Of a DNA stretch of 64,000 bases, positions 1-9,313 are shown one piece after another; position 1 is the stretch's first letter, and each line of letters begins with the position of its first letter. The stretch spans positions 45,852 to 109,851 of the forward strand of contig JAFZNO010000015.1 in NCBI GenBank assembly GCA_017552985.1, read 5' to 3'. The DNA is from Lachnospiraceae bacterium. Lineage in GTDB: Bacteria > Bacillota > Clostridia > Lachnospirales > Lachnospiraceae. The notes under the pieces were generated by a model that was not told the DNA's origin, ran no database searches, and was given only the letters and a program-made list of their open reading frames with translations. A program made the position numbers and the translations under genes.

Positions 1-192
1 AAGAAGGAAGGCATGCCGCAAAAGCGGTCTGCACAGGAGGAAGCGCTGGTCAAGGAGGCGAAAGAGGTCCTAATGGACAGAAATAACGTCACCGAGGAGG
101 AGGCACACAGGTATCTCCAGAAGAGCAGCATGGAGAGTGGTACCAGTCTTGTGGAAACGGCGCAAATGGTATTGGTTATGTATCAGCAATAA
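1..192 (+). CDS. C-terminal end of an ANTAR-domain response regulator (partial)
   Basis: The frame is open from the first base of the window and stops at 190-192, giving 63 residues. They are mostly charged helix, with AKEVLMDRNNVTEEEAHRYL followed by a second helix ending METAQMVL-like. This matches the three-helix ANTAR fold, an RNA-binding antiterminator output domain normally fused behind a receiver domain. In clostridia such regulators often sit beside glutamine synthetase genes, but the upstream side is outside the window, so partner and target are unknown. The gene is 5'-truncated by the window edge and not evidently broken. It is followed by a hairpin leading into dapF. Confidence 0.6.
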   Translation, partial: KKEGMPQKRSAQEEALVKEAKEVLMDRNNVTEEEAHRYLQKSSMESGTSLVETAQMVLVMYQQ

Positions 193-199
193 ATATAGT

Positions 200-261
200 G
201 ATTTTTATGCTCCCGCATTCATACGCTGTGAAAAGACGTGGAATGCGGGAGATTTTTATGC
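200..261 (+). promoter_or_regulatory. dapF leader hairpin covering its ribosome binding site
   Basis: A perfect 11-bp inverted repeat (CTCCCGCATTC at 210-220, GAATGCGGGAG at 241-251) has a 20-nt loop. The right arm contains the only Shine-Dalgarno-like stretch (GCGGGAG) before the dapF ATG at 258. The hairpin is flanked by an 11-bp direct repeat GATTTTTATGC (200-210 and 251-261), the second copy of which contains the start codon. Folding would hide the ribosome binding site. Whether anything modulates this is unknown. Confidence 0.5.
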
Positions 262-1097
262 GTTTTTCTAAAATGCAGGCGTGTGGAAATGACTTTGTCA
301 TTGTGGAGGAAAGGGAACTGACGGAGGGAGAAGACCGCGGGCAGCTGGCCAGGCGAATGTGTGACAGGCATTATGGCATTGGAGGGGATGGGCTGTTGAT
401 CCTGCGAAGGGGAACGCCGGCCAAGATGGACATGGAAATCTATAATGCGGACGGCGGCCGCGCGGAAATCTGTGGGAATGGCGTCAGATGCGCCGGAAAA
501 TACGCGTGGGATCACGGATGGACTAGGGAAAAGCAATTCCAGATCGAGAGTGACGGCGGATTAAAGACGGCAGAACGCCTAACGTCGGAGGGTAAGGCGG
601 CCGTCATACGCGTTGACATGGGCATTCCTTGGTTTGAGACCAGGGTGGGGGAAGAAAATGCGACGGTCTGGTCGCTGGCCAGTGCCGGCATGCGCCTTCC
701 AGTTAAGATCGTGAACGGATGGAGGGTTATCTGCGTTTCCATGGGAAATCCTCATGCAGTTGCCCTGCTTAGGCAGGAGGATGAGTGGCCGGTATTAACC
801 GCTGGACCTTTGCTGGAAAAGGCGGAAGAATTTCCTGGCGGAACAAACGTGGAATTTGTGAAGGTGCTGGACCGGAAGAGAATATCCATGCGGGTTTGGG
901 AGCGTGGCGTTGGGGAAACCCTGGCCTGTGGGTCTGGCGCATGTGCGGCGGCTGCAGTTTGCATGCAAAAGGGTTTGACGGATGACGAAATAACTGTTAC
1001 ACTATTAGGCGGTGAACTAAAGGTATACAGGCAACCTTCCACGAGCCGCTATTTCCTTACGGGGCAGGCGGTGACGGTGTTCGAAGGCATGACGTAA
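258..1097 (+). CDS. dapF: Diaminopimelate epimerase
   Basis: DapF converts LL-diaminopimelate to meso-diaminopimelate for lysine and peptidoglycan synthesis in the cytoplasm. The protein (279 aa) begins MRFSKMQACGNDFV, the family's N-terminal signature. It carries both catalytic cysteine motifs, EICGNGVRC (Cys72) and LACGSGACA (Cys224), which act as the acid/base pair. The start at 258 is chosen over the in-frame ATG at 198 because homologs begin at this motif and a GGGAG element lies just upstream. The next gene, dapL, follows after 15 bp, so the two form a DAP operon that bypasses the succinylase branch. Length is normal for the family. Confidence 0.95.
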   Translation: MRFSKMQACGNDFVIVEERELTEGEDRGQLARRMCDRHYGIGGDGLLILRRGTPAKMDMEIYNADGGRAEICGNGVRCAGKYAWDHGWTREKQFQIESDGGLKTAERLTSEGKAAVIRVDMGIPWFETRVGEENATVWSLASAGMRLPVKIVNGWRVICVSMGNPHAVALLRQEDEWPVLTAGPLLEKAEEFPGGTNVEFVKVLDRKRISMRVWERGVGETLACGSGACAAAAVCMQKGLTDDEITVTLLGGELKVYRQPSTSRYFLTGQAVTVFEGMT

Positions 1098-1112
1098 GAG
1101 AGGAGAAAAGCC

Positions 1113-2327
1113 ATGGCAAAGTTAAACGACAATTATTTAAAGCTTCCCGGAAGCTATTTGTTTTCCACGGTTGCAAGAAAGGTACGCGAGTATCAGGAGG
1201 CACATCCTGACAAGAAGGTGATCAAGTTGAGCATCGGCGACGTGACCCAGCCTCTGGCTCCGGCCATCATCGAGAGCCTCCATGCGGCAGTGGATGAGAT
1301 GGGAAAGGCAGAGACCTTCCGCGGATATGCACCTGATCTGGGATATGAGTTTTTGAGGGATATTATTGCGAAGAAGGACTATCAGGCAAGAGGCTGCAAC
1401 GTGAGTGCGGACGAGATCTTTGTTTCCGACGGAGCAAAGTCTGACGCAGCCAACATCCAGGAGATCTTTAGCCTGGACAATAAGATTGCCGTGGGCGATC
1501 CCGTATATCCCGTTTACGTGGATTCCAACGTTATGGCAGGCCGTACCGGAACCTATGATAAGGTGAAGGAGACTTGGAGTGACGTGATCTACATGCCTTG
1601 CCTGGCAGAGAATAATTTTGTTCCTGAGATCCCGAAGGAGATTCCGGATCTGATCTACCTTTGCTTCCCGAACAATCCTACGGGTGCGACCATCAAGAAA
1701 GCGCAGCTGCAGGAGTGGGTGGATTATGCAAATAAGGTTGGCGCGGTGATCATCTATGACGCTGCCTATGAAGCATACATTTCCGAGGAGGGTGTTCCTC
1801 ACTCCATTTATGAGTGTGAGGGTGCAAGAACTTGTGCGATCGAGCTTCGTTCCTTCTCCAAGAATGCAGGTTTTACCGGCGTGCGTCTCGGTTTCACCGT
1901 AGTTCCGAAGGACTTAAAGATTGACGGAACCCCGCTTCACGGACTCTGGGCAAGAAGACACGGAACCAAGTATAACGGCGCGCCTTACATTATCCAAAGA
2001 GCCGGCGAGGCAGTTTATTCCGAAGCCGGTCAGGCGCAGCTCAAGGCACAGGTTGCCTATTACATGAAGAATGCAAAGTATATTTACAATGGACTGAAGG
2101 AAGCCGGCTATACCGTTTCCGGCGGCGTAAACGCGCCTTACGTATGGCTGCGCACGCCAGGCAACATGACCAGCTGGGAATTCTTTGATTATCTGCTTGA
2201 TAAGGCGAACGTGGTGGGTACGCCTGGTTCAGGCTTTGGACCGAGCGGAGAGCATTATTTCCGCGTGAATGCGTTCGGAAGCTACGAGAATACCGTGGAA
2301 GCGATCGACAGGATCAAGGCATTATAA
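1113..2327 (+). CDS. dapL: LL-diaminopimelate aminotransferase
   Basis: DapL is a PLP-dependent class I/II aminotransferase that makes LL-DAP directly from tetrahydrodipicolinate and glutamate. The 404-aa product has the family start (NDNYLKLPGSYLFSTVARK), an FRGYAPDLGYEFLR segment, the FPNNPTGA signature and the PLP lysine in ELRSFSKNAGFTG. A good ribosome binding site (GAGAGGAG) precedes the ATG. It lies 15 bp after dapF and is closed by a strong terminator at 2340-2379, so dapF-dapL is a transcription unit. This pathway variant is common in Lachnospiraceae. I see no anomalies. Confidence 0.95.
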   Translation: MAKLNDNYLKLPGSYLFSTVARKVREYQEAHPDKKVIKLSIGDVTQPLAPAIIESLHAAVDEMGKAETFRGYAPDLGYEFLRDIIAKKDYQARGCNVSADEIFVSDGAKSDAANIQEIFSLDNKIAVGDPVYPVYVDSNVMAGRTGTYDKVKETWSDVIYMPCLAENNFVPEIPKEIPDLIYLCFPNNPTGATIKKAQLQEWVDYANKVGAVIIYDAAYEAYISEEGVPHSIYECEGARTCAIELRSFSKNAGFTGVRLGFTVVPKDLKIDGTPLHGLWARRHGTKYNGAPYIIQRAGEAVYSEAGQAQLKAQVAYYMKNAKYIYNGLKEAGYTVSGGVNAPYVWLRTPGNMTSWEFFDYLLDKANVVGTPGSGFGPSGEHYFRVNAFGSYENTVEAIDRIKAL

Positions 2328-2339
2328 GAAAAGGCGATG

Positions 2340-2379
2340 GGGAGATCAAAAGCCACAGGGCGTTTGATCTCCCTTTTTT
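2340..2379 (+). terminator. Rho-independent terminator after dapL
   Basis: GGGAGATCAAA (2340-2350) pairs perfectly with TTTGATCTCCC (2363-2373), separated by a 12-nt loop and followed by six T. It ends the dapF-dapL unit before gatC. Confidence 0.85.
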
Positions 2380-2426
2380 CACTTAAACCGTTTGCGGAAA
2401 AAACGCACAAGGGAGAGAGGAAAGCG

Positions 2427-2723
2427 ATGATCAGCATGGAAACGTTGGAGCGGGTCGGCAGACTGGCGGAATTGGAGATACCCGAGAGTCAGAGGAAAGC
2501 GGCGCGCCGGGATCTGGAGAAAATGGTTACTTTTGTGGACGTGATGAAGGAACTGAACGTGAGAAACGTGGAGCCCTTGTATCAAGTGACGGCGGAACGT
2601 GCGGGGATGCAAAACGTTCTTCGCGACGACGTGGTTGAGGAAAGCGAGGGCAGGGAGGCGTTATTGGGCAACGCTCCGAAGAGGCGCGGGGAATTTGCCT
2701 CAGTTCCGAAAACCTTCGCATAG
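2427..2723 (+). CDS. gatC: Asp-tRNA(Asn)/Glu-tRNA(Gln) amidotransferase subunit C
   Basis: GatC is the small stabilising subunit that wraps around GatA in the tRNA-dependent amidotransferase. The 98-aa product starts MISMETLERVGRLAELEIPE and ends with the conserved DVVEES...NAPKRRGEFASVPK segment that contacts the GatA/GatB interface. The ATG at 2427 is chosen because GGGAGAGAGG lies 6 bp upstream; an in-frame ATG at 2337 would lie inside the dapL terminator. gatA follows after 20 bp and gatB overlaps gatA, giving the standard gatCAB operon order. Confidence 0.92.
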   Translation: MISMETLERVGRLAELEIPESQRKAARRDLEKMVTFVDVMKELNVRNVEPLYQVTAERAGMQNVLRDDVVEESEGREALLGNAPKRRGEFASVPKTFA

Positions 2724-2743
2724 TTCAGAAAAAGGAGCAGACG

Positions 2744-4192
2744 ATGAAGATTTTGGATTTAACGGCCGTGGAACTTGCCGGGCGGATTCGCAGGGGAGAG
2801 ATCGACGCGATGGAACCCCTGGAAGCGGTTTTCGACAGGATTTCCGAGCGGGAGGAGCAGCTCCACTGCTATCTTGTCCTCGATAGGGATGGAGCTCGCG
2901 CCAGGGCGAGGGAACTGCAAAAAAGAAGAAGCGCGGGCGAGACCTTGGGGCTCCTGGCGGGCGTTCCCGTGGCGGTCAAGGATAATCTTTGCACGAAGAG
3001 CATGCGGACCACCTGCGGAAGCAGAATGCTGGAAAACTTTATTCCGTCCTATGACGCGACGGCAGTAAGAAATTTAAGGAATGCGGATGCCATCATCCTT
3101 GGAAAGACTAATTTGGATGAATTTGGCATGGGAAATACGACGGAATCATCGTATTTTGGCATGACGCGTAATCCATGGAACGTGGAGCGAAGCGCGGGCG
3201 GCTCCTCGGGAGGCAGCGCGGCAGCAGTGGCAAGCGGAGAATGCTATGCAGCCATAGGAACGGATACGGGCGGTTCCGTGCGTCAGCCGGCATCGCACTG
3301 CGGCGTGGTTGGCCTTAAGCCGACTTACGGAACGGTTTCACGAAATGGACTTATCGCTTATTGTTCCTCCATGGATCAGGCGGGACCGGTCACAAAGGAC
3401 GTAAGGGACAGTGCGGCACTCCTTAGCGTGATCGCTTCAAGTGATCCGAAGGATGCCACGTCCCTGCAACGCGATGACTTGAGCTTCCCGGAGAATATTC
3501 CGCAGGACGTGGAAAGCCTGAGGATTGGAATTCCGACGGATGATTCCGGGAAGGGGCTGGATCCTGAGATCCGGGAAGCCGTCTGGTCCGTTGCAACGGC
3601 GCTTAAGGAGCGGGGAGCCATACTGGAGGAATTTGACCTGGGAATCACGAAATACGTGGTGCCGGCTTATTATACCATCGCCTGCGGCGAGGCTAGCTCT
3701 AACCTGGAGCGGTATGACGGCATGAAATATGGCTTGCGGGTAAGCGCGGTGGGTCTGCATGAAACCTATCGGAAAACGAGGACTGCAGGCTTTGGCGCCG
3801 AGGTAAGGCGAAGAATTTTGCTGGGAACCTTTGCCCTGAGCGAGGGTTATTATGATGAGTACTATCTGACGGCGATGAAGGTGCGGCGTCTGATCAAGGA
3901 TGCGTATGACAAGGCGTTTTTGAAGTATGACGTTCTGATTGGTCCTACTTCGCCGCAAATTGCACCAAAGCTTGGAGAAGCGGGCATGGATCCGTTGGCA
4001 TCCTATCTGGCCGACGTCTACACGGTTCCGGCAAATCTGACTGGAATGCCGGCCATGAGCCTGCCCTGCGCCATGCATTCGACGGGCCTTCCCATCGGCG
4101 TGCAGCTCACAGCCGCACTGTTTCAGGAAAAGACGCTTTTGCGGGTGGGCGCGGCCTGGGAGCAGATCAGGGGGCAACGGCATGAAGGATAA
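2744..4192 (+). CDS. gatA: Asp/Glu-tRNA amidotransferase subunit A
   Basis: GatA is the glutaminase subunit that releases ammonia from glutamine and channels it to GatB. The 482-aa product belongs to the amidase-signature family. The Ser-cisSer-Lys triad is visible: Lys79 in VAVKDN, Ser154 in GGSSGGSA and Ser178 in TDTGGSVRQP. The length is typical. The gene starts after an AAAGGAG site, 20 bp behind gatC, and its last 11 bp overlap the start of gatB, which implies translational coupling. Because a GlnRS gene is also present in the window, the complex may serve mainly Asn-tRNA(Asn) synthesis here. Confidence 0.95.
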   Translation: MKILDLTAVELAGRIRRGEIDAMEPLEAVFDRISEREEQLHCYLVLDRDGARARARELQKRRSAGETLGLLAGVPVAVKDNLCTKSMRTTCGSRMLENFIPSYDATAVRNLRNADAIILGKTNLDEFGMGNTTESSYFGMTRNPWNVERSAGGSSGGSAAAVASGECYAAIGTDTGGSVRQPASHCGVVGLKPTYGTVSRNGLIAYCSSMDQAGPVTKDVRDSAALLSVIASSDPKDATSLQRDDLSFPENIPQDVESLRIGIPTDDSGKGLDPEIREAVWSVATALKERGAILEEFDLGITKYVVPAYYTIACGEASSNLERYDGMKYGLRVSAVGLHETYRKTRTAGFGAEVRRRILLGTFALSEGYYDEYYLTAMKVRRLIKDAYDKAFLKYDVLIGPTSPQIAPKLGEAGMDPLASYLADVYTVPANLTGMPAMSLPCAMHSTGLPIGVQLTAALFQEKTLLRVGAAWEQIRGQRHEG

Positions 4193-5633
4193 CGGCACGA
4201 AAAAAGAATATGAAACCGTGATCGGACTGGAGGTTCACGTGGAGCTTTCGACGCGCACCAAGATCTTCTGCGGGTGTGCCGCAACCTTTGGCGCAACGCC
4301 AAATACGTTGGTTTGTCCCGTCTGCCTTGGAATGCCGGGAACTCTTCCCGTTTTGAACCGCCGGGTGGTGGAGCTTGCCATGGCCGTGGGACTTGCGCTA
4401 AACTGTGACGTCACGAGGACGACCCGTTTCGACCGAAAGAATTATTTTTACCCGGACAATCCCCAGAATTATCAGATCTCGCAGCTCTACCTGCCCATCT
4501 GCAGGAACGGATGGCTTGGGATCGGAGAGGGCGATGATGAGCGGAAGATCCGCATTCACGAATTGCATGCGGAGGAGGATGCAGGGAAGCTGACCCACGA
4601 CGAAGAAGGGAAGGAGACGCTGGTGGATTATAACCGCGCGGGCATTCCGCTGATCGAGATCGTGACGGAGCCGGACCTGAAAAATGCCGGGGAGGTCATT
4701 TCGTTCTTGGAGAAGCTCCGGATGGTCATCGGCTATTTGGAGGCCAGCGACTGCAAACTGCAGGAGGGTTCCATGCGGGTGGACGTCAATCTGTCCCTTC
4801 GTGAGGTTGGAAGTGAGCAGCTGGGGACGAGGACGGAGATGAAGAATTTAAACTCCTTCCGCGCCATTACGAGAGCCATAGATGCAGAGGCGAAAAGGCA
4901 AAAGGAGCTTTTGGATGCAGGGAAAGAAATCCTTCAGGAGACGAGAAGATGGGATGATCAAAAGGGTGTTTCCTACTCCATGCGTTCCAAGGAGGACGCC
5001 CAGGACTATCGCTATTTCCCGGATCCTGACCTGCCGCCCGTGGTGATCTCCGAAGAGTGGATTCAGGCGGTGAGGGAGGCCCTTCCGGAGATGCGGGAAG
5101 AAAGGAAGGAACGCTTTGTAAGGGAATATGGCATTCCAGCTTATGATGCAGGCGTGATCACCCAATCCGTCCATTTGGCCAGGTGGTTCGAACAGACTGC
5201 TGCCCTTGGCATAATGCCAAAGAAGGTGAGCAACTGGATCATGGGAGAGGGGCTAAGACTCTTGCGGGAGAAAGAAATGGATCCCGAGGACGTAAGGCTC
5301 TCTCCGGAGCACTTTGCGGCATTGATCCGCATGAATGAGGAAAATGAGATCACAAACGCCATTGCTAAGGAGGTCTTTGCAAAGGCCATTGACACTGATC
5401 TGGATCCGGAAAGCTACGTAAAGGCAAATGGACTAATGACCATGCGGGATGATTCCCTTCTTCGCGAGACGGTGAAGAGGGTCATTGCAGAGAATGAGAA
5501 ATCCGTGGCAGATTATAAAAATGGAAAAGAAAAAGCTTTGGGGTATCTCGTGGGACAGACAATGAAAGCCGTGCGGGGGCAGGCGCTGCCTGCGGCCGTC
5601 ACGGCTATGCTGAAGGAAGAACTAAACGCTTAA
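4182..5633 (+). CDS. gatB: Asp/Glu-tRNA amidotransferase subunit B
   Basis: GatB binds mischarged tRNA, phosphorylates the side-chain carboxyl and transfers ammonia. The 483-aa product shows the GatB cradle signature (VIGLEVHVELSTRTKIFCGC), CPVCLGMPGTLPVLN and RFDRKNYFYPDNPQNYQISQ, then a helical and YqeY-like tail ending GQTMKAVRGQALPAAV. It starts inside gatA (11-bp overlap). Its TAA stop (5631-5633) overlaps the stop codon of the convergent gene on the other strand (5630-5632), so there is no intergenic space or terminator between them. Confidence 0.95.
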   Translation: MKDNGTKKEYETVIGLEVHVELSTRTKIFCGCAATFGATPNTLVCPVCLGMPGTLPVLNRRVVELAMAVGLALNCDVTRTTRFDRKNYFYPDNPQNYQISQLYLPICRNGWLGIGEGDDERKIRIHELHAEEDAGKLTHDEEGKETLVDYNRAGIPLIEIVTEPDLKNAGEVISFLEKLRMVIGYLEASDCKLQEGSMRVDVNLSLREVGSEQLGTRTEMKNLNSFRAITRAIDAEAKRQKELLDAGKEILQETRRWDDQKGVSYSMRSKEDAQDYRYFPDPDLPPVVISEEWIQAVREALPEMREERKERFVREYGIPAYDAGVITQSVHLARWFEQTAALGIMPKKVSNWIMGEGLRLLREKEMDPEDVRLSPEHFAALIRMNEENEITNAIAKEVFAKAIDTDLDPESYVKANGLMTMRDDSLLRETVKRVIAENEKSVADYKNGKEKALGYLVGQTMKAVRGQALPAAVTAMLKEELNA

Positions 5634-6364
5634 TTCTCGAAAAGGTAATTTAAGAAAAGGTGATTTAATTCGGGATGTTTGTTATTCACCATAATGGCGA
5701 GGTATTGATCCGGGGCCATCGCGTAGCATTCCCTGAGCTTGGGGCATTGATCCAGTTTGATGGCGACGGGAATGGGTTCTTCCATGCCGGAAGGATCAGA
5801 GGGCGTTGCCGGGAACTCGAAATCCAGGGCAACCTCGCCTGCCGCCTCTTCTATCAGCTTTTTATCCGCATAGAAGAAATAGGGCTCATATTTTTGGAAC
5901 TCTTCCTCGGTGAGGAACTCCCGAAGGTCAATAAATACGCCGTTGTATGCGTAACGATTGGTTGTTTCCAGGTCGCCCACCATGCTGTCCAAGTCTCCGG
6001 CGGCCATGTAGACCATGATCTTCTGAACGGAAGAGGAGGTCATCTCATCCATCTTGGTAAAATCAATCCTTAGGTCGGAATCAAAATAAACCGCCTGCTT
6101 TTTGGGATTGATGCCGGCTTTCTCGGCAAAGGTTCTCTTGTAGTCCTCAGAGTAAATGGTCTGCGCCACGTTGACAAAGGCTGAGTAATATGCCATCTCC
6201 TTGCGGTTAAGAAAAGAATTCAGAAGGGATGCCACAACTAAAATGCCAACGGCGGATCCGATGACGTACCACTTATGATAATCCCAGAAATAGGCCATTC
6301 TTTCCTTGAAGCTGCGCTGCTTTATCTCTTCGCGCTCTTCCTTAAATTCATCCATCAAAGGCAT
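5630..6364 (-). CDS. Membrane-anchored protein of unknown function
   Basis: The 244-aa product has a charged N-terminus (MDEFKEEREEIKQRSFKERM), one transmembrane helix at about residues 36-55 (WYVIGSAVGILVVASLLNSF) and a soluble domain of about 185 residues. That domain is probably extracytoplasmic, has no recognised catalytic motif, and contains VNVAQTIYSEDYKRTFAEK and GVFIDLREFLTEEEFQKYEPYF. I do not recognise a named family. The start at 6364 is preferred because GGTGAT lies 5 bp upstream; an alternative ATG sits at 6376. A promoter with perfect spacing lies at 6406-6434. It converges on gatB with overlapping stop codons. Confidence 0.75.
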   Translation of the reverse strand: MPLMDEFKEEREEIKQRSFKERMAYFWDYHKWYVIGSAVGILVVASLLNSFLNRKEMAYYSAFVNVAQTIYSEDYKRTFAEKAGINPKKQAVYFDSDLRIDFTKMDEMTSSSVQKIMVYMAAGDLDSMVGDLETTNRYAYNGVFIDLREFLTEEEFQKYEPYFFYADKKLIEEAAGEVALDFEFPATPSDPSGMEEPIPVAIKLDQCPKLRECYAMAPDQYLAIMVNNKHPELNHLFLNYLFEN

Positions 6365-6405
6365 GAAGATCACCATCCTTTTTGAAAAACGTTCATAACA
6401 TTGTA

Positions 6406-6434
6406 ATCATAATGTTTTGTCCGCGGAATGTCAA
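6406..6434 (-). promoter_or_regulatory. Sigma-A promoter for the leftward membrane protein gene
   Basis: On the minus strand, TTGACA (plus-strand 6429-6434) and TATGAT (6406-6411) are separated by 17 bp. A 6-bp inverted repeat AACATT/AATGTT (6397-6402, 6411-6416) overlaps the -10 region and could be an operator. Confidence 0.7.
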
Positions 6435-6475
6435 TGAAAGGTTTGTGACCAACTTCTTAAAAAATCGTGAAGACC

Positions 6476-6504
6476 TTGAAACTTCGAATCCAATGCGATA
6501 TGAT
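6476..6504 (+). promoter_or_regulatory. Sigma-A promoter for the DUF6106-like gene
   Basis: TTGAAA (6476-6481), a 17-bp spacer and TATGAT (6499-6504) lie 41 bp before the ATG at 6546. It is divergent to the leftward promoter about 45 bp away. Confidence 0.65.
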
Positions 6505-6545
6505 AATTAGGTAAGTAAATGACTAGATAAAGGAAGGTTAAGGAA

Positions 6546-7046
6546 ATGAACGAAGCTTACGTTGAATGTCTGGTGAAGGGGAAGGGCCCCGTTTTCTTTA
6601 AGCTCTTGAGATATTTTATGTACTTTCTTGCAATTCTTGGATTTGGCTCCGTTATGATCGGGCTGGGCGCCATCAGCGTTGTTTTGGGGTTTGCGCTTGC
6701 GGCAGGCGGATATTATCTTGGAATGCTTGCGGAAGTGGAATATGAATACCTCTACGTGGACAAGGAATTGACCGTGGACAAGATCCTGGCGCAGAACAGC
6801 AGGAAGCGGGTGGCTAGTTATTCCATGGAGCGCGTGGAGATCATGGCCCCCATTAAATCCTACCGCCTGGACAATTATAAGAACCGTCAGACCAAGGACG
6901 TGGACTACAGCATCGGCTATGAGGATAAGCCAGATTTGCGCTACGTATTCTATTATGAGGGAGGCCAGAGAATCATTCTGAGCCCTTCCGAAGAGATGAT
7001 CAAGGTCATGAAAAATGCTAACCCCAGAAAGGTTTATTCGGATTAA
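6546..7046 (+). CDS. Small membrane protein, DUF6106-like
   Basis: The 166-aa product has two adjacent hydrophobic helices at about residues 20-60 (LLRYFMYFLAILGFGSVMIG and VVLGFALAAGGYYLGML). A cytoplasmic-looking domain follows, with EVEYEYLYVDKELTVDKILA, NSRKRVASYSMERVEIMAPI and a C-terminal LSPSEEMIKVMKNANPRKVY. This layout resembles the uncharacterised DUF6106 family of Lachnospiraceae; that assignment is from memory of the family, not a search. The ribosome binding site AAGGAAGG and a promoter at 6476-6504 support the start. guaB follows from its own promoter. Function unknown. Confidence 0.75.
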   Translation: MNEAYVECLVKGKGPVFFKLLRYFMYFLAILGFGSVMIGLGAISVVLGFALAAGGYYLGMLAEVEYEYLYVDKELTVDKILAQNSRKRVASYSMERVEIMAPIKSYRLDNYKNRQTKDVDYSIGYEDKPDLRYVFYYEGGQRIILSPSEEMIKVMKNANPRKVYSD

Positions 7047-7077
7047 AAAAATAGAAACTTAAAATTCAAAATGGGTG

Positions 7078-7106
7078 TTGACAGGCGGACAATTCTTTGC
7101 TATCAT
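7078..7106 (+). promoter_or_regulatory. guaB promoter
   Basis: TTGACA (7078-7083), a 17-bp spacer and TATCAT (7101-7106). The implied 5' leader is only about 40 nt, so there is no room for a purine riboswitch here. Confidence 0.7.
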
Positions 7107-7118
7107 CATTGGATATAA

Positions 7119-8606
<1,488 letters not shown>

Positions 8607-8616
8607 ACGTAACAAG

Positions 8617-8645
8617 GGGCAGAGAACTATCTCTGCCCTTTTTTT
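8617..8645 (+). terminator. Rho-independent terminator after guaB
   Basis: GGGCAGAGA (8617-8625) pairs with TCTCTGCCC (8630-8638) across a 4-nt loop and is followed by seven T. Confidence 0.9.
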
Positions 8646-8738
8646 CGGACTTACGCATCTTTTTGAAAAAATGAATCTATGGGGTTTTGAACCCAAGCAG
8701 TTTGAGGGTATGAGTCGTAACGCATTGATGAAAAAATA

Positions 8739-8784
8739 AACATTTGTTATGATGACTGTAGTGATTATCAACATAACAAATGTT
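8739..8784 (+). promoter_or_regulatory. BlaI-type operator pair flanking the repressor promoter
   Basis: A perfect 13-bp inverted repeat (AACATTTGTTATG at 8739-8751, CATAACAAATGTT at 8772-8784) holds two copies of the core ACAAATGT in opposite orientation (8740-8747 and 8776-8783). This core matches the known BlaI/MecI half-site pattern ACAxATGT. A plausible promoter lies between them (TTGTTA 8744-8749, TATCAA 8766-8771, 16-bp spacer), so bound repressor would cover both the -35 and the start region. Autorepression of the following operon is inferred. Confidence 0.7.
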
Positions 8785-8804
8785 CAAAAATGGGAGGTAT
8801 AAAA

Positions 8805-9248
8805 ATGCAACTTTCTCACAATGAATATTTGATTATGGCGCTTCTCTGGAAAGAAGATCGTCCTTTGTCCCGGGCGGAGATCTTGAGAGGTACGGAAGGG
8901 AGAAACTGGAATCCCGCTTCCATCCACCTGATCCTTAACAGCATGCTGTCGAAGGGCGCGATCAAGATCACGGACGAGGAGAAGAAGTATGGCCGGACCT
9001 ATGAGGCGCTGATCACGAAGGAAGACCATATGATTCAATGTATCGAGGAGGGCATGCCTGGGGGAACCGTTGAAGAAAAAATGCTCAGCATTTTTGACGT
9101 GTTGTCCAAGAAGATGGATGAGAAAAAGTTGTTAGGGGTAGTATCGGCGCTGGTAGACAGAAGCAAGGTGAAGGAAAAGGACATCGAGCTCCTGGAGGCA
9201 ATGCTGGAGGAAAAGAGAGCACAGCTGCATAAGAAGAAAAAGAAATAA
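8805..9248 (+). CDS. BlaI/MecI-family transcriptional repressor
   Basis: The 147-aa product has an N-terminal winged helix (LSHNEYLIMALLWKEDRPLS, RAEILRGTEGRNWNPASIHL) and a helical dimerisation tail ending in a lysine run. In BlaI/MecI systems the repressor dimer binds ACAxATGT dyads and is inactivated through the partner membrane peptidase. Here an M56 peptidase gene follows after 65 bp and a BlaI-like dyad sits just upstream, so the pair is probably a BlaRI-type sensor module. The start at 8805 follows a TGGGAGGT site. No beta-lactamase gene is adjacent, so the signal need not be a beta-lactam. Confidence 0.85.
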   Translation: MQLSHNEYLIMALLWKEDRPLSRAEILRGTEGRNWNPASIHLILNSMLSKGAIKITDEEKKYGRTYEALITKEDHMIQCIEEGMPGGTVEEKMLSIFDVLSKKMDEKKLLGVVSALVDRSKVKEKDIELLEAMLEEKRAQLHKKKKK

Positions 9249-9313
9249 GAATGATGATTTCTTGAGCTACTGACATTGAAACCATGACTTAACAAAAGAG
9301 GAAGTAGGAAGGT

